Source: Paracoccaceae bacterium (GTDB lineage: Bacteria; Pseudomonadota; Alphaproteobacteria; Rhodobacterales; Rhodobacteraceae). Taken from it: DNA of 7,322 nt. This document shows positions 1 to 4,638 of the stretch, piece by piece; position 1 is the first letter of the stretch, and every line of letters starts with the position of its first letter. A model generated the notes under the pieces. It was not told where the DNA came from. It was given only the letters and a program-made list of their open reading frames with translations, and did not search any database. Location: the NCBI GenBank assembly GCA_003545125.1, contig DQCI01000116.1:4604-11925 (forward strand). Reading direction: 5' to 3'. Made by a program: the position numbers and the translations under genes.

Positions 1-59
1 AGCCCGACGCGTGCCATCGTTCGGTCTCATTCAACCGACCGCATTCCCCGGAGCCCCAC

Positions 60-461
60 ATGCCTTTAACAACCCGCCTCGTCGCCCTCGTCCTGTCCTT
101 GTGCATCGCCTTCCCCGCGATGGCCGACAGCTACTGGAACCACAACGGCTCGCTGATGCGGCTCTCCGCCCACGGCAACGCCCGGGATTTCTACTACGCC
201 GCCCCCCGGCCCGGGATCGTCAACGCCGGCGTGCGTCCCGGAACGCTGTTCTTCGACGGCTGGCGTGACGGCAACCGATACTACGGGTCCGCACGGGTGT
301 TTTCGCCAAATTGCGGCGCCAGCACCTTTGCCATCGAAGGCTGGGTGGCCTCCGAGACCCATGTCATCCTCGAAGGCTGGCGACCGGTGTTCCACAATTG
401 CCATCCCACCGGCGACCAGACCTGGGAGCGGCTGGAATTCATCCACAGCTATTCCGACTGA
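60..461 (+). CDS. Small exported protein of unknown function with two cysteines
   Basis: The 133-residue protein starts with a clear Sec signal peptide: basic Arg6, a hydrophobic run at about residues 7-19, and an AMA|DS signal peptidase I site after residue 22. The mature part is about 111 residues and rich in Gly, Trp, Tyr and Phe (SYWNHNGS at 24-31, FFDGWRDG at 64-71), which fits a small beta-rich periplasmic domain. It has only two cysteines, Cys85 and Cys114, which could form a disulfide after export. The ATG is supported by GGAG at 50-53 with a 6-base spacer. I recognise the general type as a conserved hypothetical protein of alphaproteobacteria but no named family, and no catalytic motif is visible. 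It lies 42 bases upstream of the oxidoreductase on the same strand, so the two may be co-transcribed. The gene is well supported; the function is unknown. Confidence 0.82.
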   Translation: MPLTTRLVALVLSLCIAFPAMADSYWNHNGSLMRLSAHGNARDFYYAAPRPGIVNAGVRPGTLFFDGWRDGNRYYGSARVFSPNCGASTFAIEGWVASETHVILEGWRPVFHNCHPTGDQTWERLEFIHSYSD

Positions 462-466
462 CCTGA

Positions 467-486
467 CTTGCCGCCGCGCCGGCAAG
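467..486 (+). other. Hairpin between the small exported protein and the oxidoreductase
   Basis: CTTGCCG (467-473) and CGGCAAG (480-486) form a perfect 7-bp stem with a 6-base CCGCGC loop, starting 5 bases after the upstream stop codon. No U-run follows, so it is a poor intrinsic terminator. Its right arm takes in the start of the AAGGGGG purine run (484-490), which lies upstream of the oxidoreductase ATG, so it could affect translation or mRNA processing between the two genes. The structure is seen; any role is inferred. Confidence 0.45.
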
Positions 487-503
487 GGGGCAGGGTCGCG
501 CGC

Positions 504-1571
504 ATGGACGATTTTCTCATCATCGGCGGCGGTATCGCCGGGACAAGCGCCGGGGCGCGGCTCGCAGCGCTGGGACGGGTGACGCTTCTGGAAACGGAAA
601 GCGCGCTCGGCTACCACGCCTCGGGCCGCTCGGCGGCGCTGTTCGAACCGAACTACGGGCTCGCCCCCACGGTGGCGCTGTCGCGGGCCTCCGCGGACTT
701 CTTCGAGGCGTCCGGCGTGCTCAGCCCCCGCGGTCTGATGTTCATCGCCGGCGCCGGGGCGGACGAGGCCTTCGAGCGCGACGTGGCCGCGATGGGGCTC
801 GAGGAGATCGGCGCCGAAGCGGCCCGGGCCCGCGTGCCGGTGCTGGACCCCGCAAAGGTGACCCGCGCCGGCTGGCATCGGGCGGCCTGGGACATCGACA
901 CCGACCGGCTGATCCAGGGCTTCGCCCGCGAGATCCGGGCGGCGGGCCGGGTGGTGACCGGCGCCAAGGCGGAAACGATCCGGCGGATCGACGGCGGCTG
1001 GGAGGTCGAGACACGGGGCCAAAGCTTCACCGCGCGGGTGCTGGTCAACGCGGCCGGCGCCTGGGCCGATGACATCGCCCGCCTGGCCGGCATCGCGCCC
1101 ATCGGGCTCACACCGAAGCGGCGCTCGATGGCCCGGGTCGCAGCACCCGGCGGACACGATCCGCGCGACTGGCCGATGGTCATCGGCGCAGGCGAAACGT
1201 GGTACATGAAGCCCGACGCGGGCGCACTCCTGATCTCGCCCGCGGATGCCGATCCCGCCGAGCCGCACGACGCCTGGGCCGACGACATGGTGCTGGCCGC
1301 GGGGATCGCCGGCTGGGAGGCGCATGTGACCACGCCGGTCAGCCGGATGATTGCCAATTGGGCGGGGCTTCGCACCTTTTCGCCCGACGGCAACCTGGTC
1401 ATCGGTCGGGCGCCGGAAGACCCCACTTTCCTGTGGTGCGCGGGCCAGGGGGGCTACGGGTTCCAGACCGCGCCGGCCGCCAGCCAGCTCGTCGCCGACC
1501 TCGCGGGCGGCCGCACCCCGGTGATCGAGTCTGAGACCGTCGCGGCGCTGGACCCGGCACGCTACGCCTGA
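504..1571 (+). CDS. FAD-dependent D-amino-acid dehydrogenase-like oxidoreductase (DAO family)
   Basis: This 355-residue flavoprotein probably oxidises an amino acid or other amine to the imino form, reducing FAD; no signal peptide is visible, so it should be cytoplasmic. The N-terminal Rossmann motif is GGGIAG (8-13), with Glu30 placed to bind the FAD ribose. GYHASGRSAA (36-45) and WAGLRTF (286-292) are family landmarks. From memory, much of the sequence resembles Pseudomonas aeruginosa D-arginine dehydrogenase: LVNAAGAW (180-187), PKRRS (204-208), DWPM (222-225), WYMKPDAG (233-240) and QGGYGFQT (315-322). Residues equivalent to its Tyr53, Tyr249 and Arg305 appear as Tyr51, Tyr234 and Arg290. 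The equivalents of His48 and Glu87, the latter contacting the arginine guanidinium, are Leu46 and Leu78, so D-arginine is probably not the substrate. I chose the ATG at 504 because the glycine motif then starts at residue 8 as in relatives and CAGGG lies 8 bases upstream; a TTG at 468 would add 12 unlikely residues. Family confidence is high; the substrate is unknown. Confidence 0.88.
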   Translation: MDDFLIIGGGIAGTSAGARLAALGRVTLLETESALGYHASGRSAALFEPNYGLAPTVALSRASADFFEASGVLSPRGLMFIAGAGADEAFERDVAAMGLEEIGAEAARARVPVLDPAKVTRAGWHRAAWDIDTDRLIQGFAREIRAAGRVVTGAKAETIRRIDGGWEVETRGQSFTARVLVNAAGAWADDIARLAGIAPIGLTPKRRSMARVAAPGGHDPRDWPMVIGAGETWYMKPDAGALLISPADADPAEPHDAWADDMVLAAGIAGWEAHVTTPVSRMIANWAGLRTFSPDGNLVIGRAPEDPTFLWCAGQGGYGFQTAPAASQLVADLAGGRTPVIESETVAALDPARYA

Positions 1572-1577
1572 TCCTGC

Positions 1578-1596
1578 GTATTTTTGGCAAAAATAC
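1578..1596. terminator. AT-rich hairpin after the oxidoreductase gene
   Basis: GTATTTTT (1578-1585) and AAAAATAC (1589-1596) form a perfect 8-bp stem with a GGC loop, 6 bases after the oxidoreductase stop. The stem is AT-rich and is followed by CTCAAG, not a separate U-run, so it is not a textbook terminator. Near-identical elements after stop codons are, from my general knowledge, common in Rhodobacteraceae. It may end transcription or protect the 3' end of the mRNA. Confidence 0.5.
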
Positions 1597-1606
1597 TCAA
1601 GAAACC

Positions 1607-1691
1607 GCGCCGAAGGCGCTTGTGATCGCGCCGCGCAGCGGCCTCCCCCCAGTGAATCGAAGCGACGGGTCGGACCGGCAAAGCCGGTCCG
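1607..1691. repeat. Three short GC-rich hairpins in tandem
   Basis: Three perfect hairpins follow one another, each with a three-base loop: GCGCC-GAA-GGCGC (1607-1619), GCCGC-GCA-GCGGC (1630-1642) and CGGACCGGC-AAA-GCCGGTCCG (1671-1691, 9 bp). Flanking GGGT (1667-1670) and ACCC further strengthen the third. No open frame of conserved character crosses this stretch. They look like REP-type palindromic units; whether they recur elsewhere in the genome cannot be seen from this window. Confidence 0.55.
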
Positions 1692-1699
1692 AAACCCCT

Positions 1700-1748
1700 G
1701 GATCAAAACCGTTTCAGATCGCGACGATCTGAAAAAGGATTTTGATCC
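1700..1748. repeat. Long interrupted palindrome (two-part hairpin)
   Basis: The outer arms are GGATCAAAA (1700-1708) and TTTTGATCC (1740-1748). The inner arms are TTTCAGATCG (1712-1721) and CGATCTGAAA (1725-1734), a perfect 10-bp stem closed by a CGA loop. Between them CC (1709-1710) can pair with GG (1737-1738), leaving a small internal loop. It looks like a once longer perfect palindrome whose right arm has drifted. It shares GGATCA, GTTTCAG and TGATCC with the terminator hairpin just downstream, suggesting the two are related copies. Confidence 0.6.
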
Positions 1749-1762
1749 CGATGCAGGAGGTT

Positions 1763-1810
1763 GAGCAAAATCCCGGGATCAGACGTTTCAGTCTGATCCG
1801 TTTTTTGCTC
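1763..1810. terminator. Probable bidirectional intrinsic terminator
   Basis: GGATCAGAC (1776-1784) and GTCTGATCC (1791-1799) form a perfect 9-bp stem with a 6-base loop. On the plus strand it is followed by G and six T (1801-1806), a good intrinsic terminator for rightward transcripts from the oxidoreductase. Outer arms GAGCAAAA (1763-1770) and TTTTGCTC (1803-1810) extend it. In the minus direction the stem is followed by GGGATTTTGC, a weaker U-run that could end the ATPase transcript. The structure reaches the last base of the ATPase stop codon, so the converging genes share it. Confidence 0.72.
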
Positions 1811-4410
1811 TACGCCACGTCGCGCGGCCCTGGCAGCAGCGCCTTGGCGATCTCCGGCACCACCAAGAGCGGCAGGGCGGCGAGGGCGATCAGTTGCCAA
1901 TGCGCCCAGCCCAAAGGCGCAGTCTTCAAAAGCACCTGCATCGGCGCCCAGTAGATCGCGGCGAGTTGCAGCCCGATCATGGCGAAGAGTGCCGCGATGA
2001 GCAGCGGGTTGGAGACCCAGCCGATCCGGAAATTGGTGTTGTGGAAGGAGCGGAAGGCGAAGACGCTGACTTTTTCGAACAGCACCATCGCGGTGAAGGC
2101 GGCGGTGCGCGCGACCGCCTCGTCGCCAACGCTCAGGAAATGGTAGAAGATCAACAGGCTCGCGGTGCCGGTGTAGGCGCCGAAGACCAGGATCATCGCG
2201 AGCCCTGCCCGGCCGATCACGCTTTCGTCCTTGTCGCGGGGCGGGCGTTTCATCGTGCCCGGCGTCGCCTTCTCCAGCCCAAGCGCCACCGCCGTGACCC
2301 CGTCGGTGATGAGGTTCATCCACAGGATCTGGGTGGCGAGAAAGATCAGCGGCCCGCCGATCAGGATGTTGGCAAGCAGCGCCGCCACCTCGCCCGCGTT
2401 GGAGGCAAGCAGGTAGCGCACGAATTTGCGCACGTTCTCGTACTGGCGGCGGCCCTCCTTGATCGCGCGCACGATGGTGGCGAAGTTGTCGTCCAGCAGG
2501 ACAAGGTCAGAGGCGTCGCGGGCGACATCGGTGCCGCGCTCGCCCATCGCGATGCCGATGTCGCTCTGCTTGAGCGCCGGCGCGTCGTTCACCCCGTCGC
2601 CGGTCATGGCGACGATCTGGCCTTTGGCCTGCAAGCTGCGCACGAGGCGCATCTTGTTCGCGGGCGCGGTGCGCGCGAACAGCACGTTTTCGTCAAGGGC
2701 CAGGTCGAGCTCGGCGTCGGTGAACGCCTCGACGTCCGCCCCGGTGAGTACCCGGTCGACCGCGAGCCCGACCATACCCGCCACCGCCTTCGCCGTGGCC
2801 GCCCCGTCGCCGGTGATCATGATCACCCGGATGCCCGCGTCCCGCGCCACCGCGATCGCGGGTTTGACCTCCTCGCGGGGCGGGTCCATCAGCGCGACCG
2901 CGCCGAGCCAGGTCAGGTCTTCCTCGTCGGCCGGCGGGGTCGCGCCCGGCTGGTGACGGCGGGCAACGGCGATGACCCGGGCGCCCTCGGCGGCCAGCGC
3001 CTCCCAATCGGCGGTGAACCGGGCGCGCTGTGCCGGCTCGATCGGGTGGTCGGCGCCCGCCATCCGGTAGCGGGTGCAGCGCTCCAGGATCCGTTCGGGG
3101 GCGCCCTTCACATGCAGCACCCAGGCCCCGGCACTGGCGCCCTCGCCCGCCGACAACACGCTCATGCGTTTGCGCTCCGACGAAAACGGCAGCTCGGCCA
3201 CCGGTTCGCGCGCCGGCAGCGGGCACCAACCCTTGTAGGCGAGCGTGACCAGCGCGCCCTCGGTCGGGGTGCCGATCAGCCGCCAACCGTGGTCGTCGTC
3301 GCGCTCGAGATGGGCGCGGTTGCAGGTGAGCACGGTTTCGAGCAGCTGGGCGAGATCCGCGTCATCCTCGACCCGCACACGGGTGCCCTGGGGGTTTTCG
3401 ATATGCCCGACCGGATCGTAGCCGCCGCCGGTGATGGTGTAGGTGCCGCCCGGGGTCGCGATCCGCGTCGCGGTCATCTTGTCCTCGGTCAGTGTGCCGG
3501 TCTTGTCGGTGCAGATCACGCTCGCCGCCCCCAGCGTCTCGACCGCCTGGAGACGGCGGGCGAGCGCCTGTTTGCGCACCATCGCCGCCGCGCCCAGTGC
3601 CAGCGTGATCGTCACCACCGCCGGCAACCCCTCGGGCACGACCGCCACGGCGAGCGACAGCGCGACGAGGAACATCTCGTGCATCTCGCGACCGCTGTAG
3701 AGCCCGGCCGCAAAAATGACCGCCGCCAACCCGACCGAGGCGATGGCGAGTTGGCGGGCGAGCACTTCGAGCACCTCCTGGAGGTGGGTCTTCTTCTGGC
3801 TGACGGAGGTGGTGAGCTCGGCAATCTCACCGAACGCGGTGGCCCGCCCGGTGGCCGTCACCGTGCCTTGCGCATGACCGCCGACCACGGCGGTGCCCAT
3901 GTAGAGCTTCGCCTCCGGGTCCGTGTGCGACTTCGACACCGGCAGGCTTTCGCCGGTCAAAGCGCTTTCCTCGACCCTGAGCTCAACCGCGTGGGTGAGC
4001 GCAAGATCCGCGGGCACCTTGTCGCCCGCCGACAGCAGCACCAGGTCGCCCGGCACGATCTCACGGGTGTCGATCATCCGCTCATGGCCGTCTCGCCGCA
4101 CCCGCGCGTGTTGCGCGAGCATCGAGCGCAGCGCCTCGAGCGCGTTTTCGGCGCGCCATTCCTGGACAAAGCCCAACACGCCGTTGAGGATCACCACAAG
4201 ACCGATCGCGATGGCGTCGATGACCTCCCCGAGGGCTGCCGCGATCCCGGCGGCAACGATGAGAATGACCACCAGCAATCCGGTGAATTGCCGCAGCAGG
4301 ATGACCGGCCAGGGCGTCGCCTTTGCTTCGCCCAGCGTGTTGGGGCCAACCTGAGCGAGACGTTTCGACGCTTGCGCGCTGGTCAGCCCTTTCGTGACTT
4401 CTGAAAACAT
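1810..4410 (-). CDS. P2A-type cation-translocating ATPase (SERCA-like, probably Ca2+)
   Basis: This 866-residue inner-membrane pump uses ATP to move a cation, probably Ca2+, out of the cytosol. All P-type landmarks are present: TGES (152-155, actuator domain), DKTGTLT with phosphorylated Asp302, KGAPE with ATP-site Lys435, DPPR (509-512), TGD (533-535) and TGDGVNDAP (603-611). About ten membrane helices can be drawn: four before the phosphorylation domain (about 40-60, 63-85, 217-240, 246-273) and six after it (about 659-685, 688-713, 736-759, 771-788, 803-825, 838-859). Residues matching both SERCA Ca2+ sites are present: Glu260 in PEGLP of M4, Asn671 and Glu674 in M5, Asn699, Thr702 and Asp703 in M6, and a candidate Glu779 in M8, which supports Ca2+ over Na+ or a single-site Mn2+ pump. 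The ATG at 4408-4410 follows a GAGGG (4415-4419) only 4 bases away; a TTG at 4477-4479 would add 23 residues but lies in DNA that looks regulatory. It diverges from the synthetase-acetyltransferase gene. The ion is inferred. Confidence 0.93.
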   Translation of the reverse strand: MFSEVTKGLTSAQASKRLAQVGPNTLGEAKATPWPVILLRQFTGLLVVILIVAAGIAAALGEVIDAIAIGLVVILNGVLGFVQEWRAENALEALRSMLAQHARVRRDGHERMIDTREIVPGDLVLLSAGDKVPADLALTHAVELRVEESALTGESLPVSKSHTDPEAKLYMGTAVVGGHAQGTVTATGRATAFGEIAELTTSVSQKKTHLQEVLEVLARQLAIASVGLAAVIFAAGLYSGREMHEMFLVALSLAVAVVPEGLPAVVTITLALGAAAMVRKQALARRLQAVETLGAASVICTDKTGTLTEDKMTATRIATPGGTYTITGGGYDPVGHIENPQGTRVRVEDDADLAQLLETVLTCNRAHLERDDDHGWRLIGTPTEGALVTLAYKGWCPLPAREPVAELPFSSERKRMSVLSAGEGASAGAWVLHVKGAPERILERCTRYRMAGADHPIEPAQRARFTADWEALAAEGARVIAVARRHQPGATPPADEEDLTWLGAVALMDPPREEVKPAIAVARDAGIRVIMITGDGAATAKAVAGMVGLAVDRVLTGADVEAFTDAELDLALDENVLFARTAPANKMRLVRSLQAKGQIVAMTGDGVNDAPALKQSDIGIAMGERGTDVARDASDLVLLDDNFATIVRAIKEGRRQYENVRKFVRYLLASNAGEVAALLANILIGGPLIFLATQILWMNLITDGVTAVALGLEKATPGTMKRPPRDKDESVIGRAGLAMILVFGAYTGTASLLIFYHFLSVGDEAVARTAAFTAMVLFEKVSVFAFRSFHNTNFRIGWVSNPLLIAALFAMIGLQLAAIYWAPMQVLLKTAPLGWAHWQLIALAALPLLVVPEIAKALLPGPRDVA

Positions 4411-4472
4411 CACACCCTCGCCTGGGAAACCTTGCTCAAGTCTAACACAGGGGTGGGCGGGCAAAAGCAAAT

Positions 4473-4491
4473 GCGACAACCCGCGACAACC
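4473..4491. repeat. Two tandem copies of GCGACAACC, 10 bases apart
   Basis: GCGACAACC occurs at 4473-4481 and again at 4483-4491, an exact repeat with a period of one helical turn. It lies downstream of the predicted leftward promoter, within the putative leader of the ATPase mRNA. Same-face direct repeats of this size can be operator half-sites. It does not match a regulator motif I know, and chance is possible. Confidence 0.35.
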
Positions 4492-4516
4492 TGGCCAAGG
4501 TACGGAAGAAACAAGT

Positions 4517-4546
4517 GTTATCGGGTACTTCGTTGACCCACGTCAA
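4517..4546 (-). promoter_or_regulatory. Candidate leftward promoter for the ATPase gene
   Basis: On the minus strand, TTGACG (plus positions 4541-4546, five of six matches to the -35 consensus) is followed after 18 bases by GATAAC (plus 4517-4522, four of six to the -10). Transcription would start near 4510, leaving a leader of about 100 bases before the ATPase ATG. The -35 is one half of the FNR-type palindrome, so a bound regulator would compete with or contact RNA polymerase here. This is from pattern matching only. Confidence 0.42.
4533..4546. promoter_or_regulatory. CRP/FNR-family binding site (FnrL-type palindrome)
   Basis: TTGACCCACGTCAA is a perfect inverted repeat of TTGAC with a 4-base spacer. 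It matches the TTGAT-N4-ATCAA pattern of FNR, Anr, FnrL and related regulators, with C/G in place of T/A at the fifth position of each half, a variant I recall in alphaproteobacterial FnrL/NnrR-type sites. It is the only such palindrome I noticed in the 228-base gap between the divergent genes. Its centre lies about 40 bases before a plausible rightward start site, close to the -41.5 position of class II activation. It suggests control by oxygen or nitric oxide; which family member binds cannot be told. Confidence 0.65.
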
Positions 4547-4567
4547 AGAATCCTAAAGGTATTCAGG

Positions 4568-4573
4568 CCTAAT
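4568..4573 (+). promoter_or_regulatory. Candidate -10 element for the synthetase-acetyltransferase gene
   Basis: CCTAAT matches four of six positions of TATAAT and begins 22 bases after the end of the FNR-type palindrome. This puts the palindrome's centre at about -40.5 relative to a start near 4580, near the class II activator position. No separate good -35 is needed in that arrangement. The mRNA leader would be about 60 bases. Confidence 0.4.
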
Positions 4574-4589
4574 GCGCGCGGGGAGACGT

Positions 4590-4628
4590 TCGATCCGCGC
4601 CGGTCGAGATTTGCCCGGGCAAAAGGAG
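4590..4628 (+). promoter_or_regulatory. Folded leader and ribosome binding site of the synthetase-acetyltransferase gene
   Basis: AAAGGAG (4622-4628) is a strong Shine-Dalgarno sequence 10 bases before the ATG at 4639 and supports that start. Its first A's form part of TTTGCCCGGGCAAA (4610-4623), a perfect 14-base palindrome that could fold as a TTTGC/GCAAA stem or act as an operator. Just upstream, TCGA-T-CCG-CGC-CGG-TCGA (4590-4607) can form a 7-bp stem with one bulged base. The leader is thus compactly folded up to the ribosome site. Sequence and pairing are seen; a regulatory role is inferred. Confidence 0.5.
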
Positions 4629-4638
4629 CCTAGAATCA

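Noticed and set aside
468..503. An upstream TTG start for the oxidoreductase
   Set aside because: It falls inside the inter-gene hairpin and adds a basic 12-residue tail before the FAD-binding strand that normally begins near residue 3; the ATG at 504 fits better.
66..1706. A very long open frame on the minus strand opposite the small exported protein and the oxidoreductase
   Set aside because: It mirrors two well-supported genes in GC-rich DNA where stops are rare. Its translation is rich in Arg, Gly, Pro and His, with no domain signal and no credible ribosome site.
1578..1810. A CRISPR array or insertion-sequence ends
   Set aside because: The palindromes differ in sequence and size, lack unique equal-length spacers, and there is no transposase or target-site duplication in view.
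1894..4404. An 836-codon open frame on the plus strand opposite the ATPase
   Set aside because: The ATPase on the other strand has every family motif and ten membrane helices. The opposing translation is a low-complexity His/Arg/Asp/Gln mix typical of antisense in GC-rich genes.
4411..4479. An upstream TTG start for the ATPase at 4477-4479, adding 23 residues
   Set aside because: The added residues do not resemble a P2A N-terminus, the codon lies inside the direct repeat of the regulatory region, and an ATG at 4408-4410 gives the usual family start.
4473..4491. A RegA/PrrA-type redox response regulator site
   Set aside because: Those sites are described as inverted GCGNC...GNCGC half-sites. 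Here the GCGAC units are in direct orientation, so the match fails.
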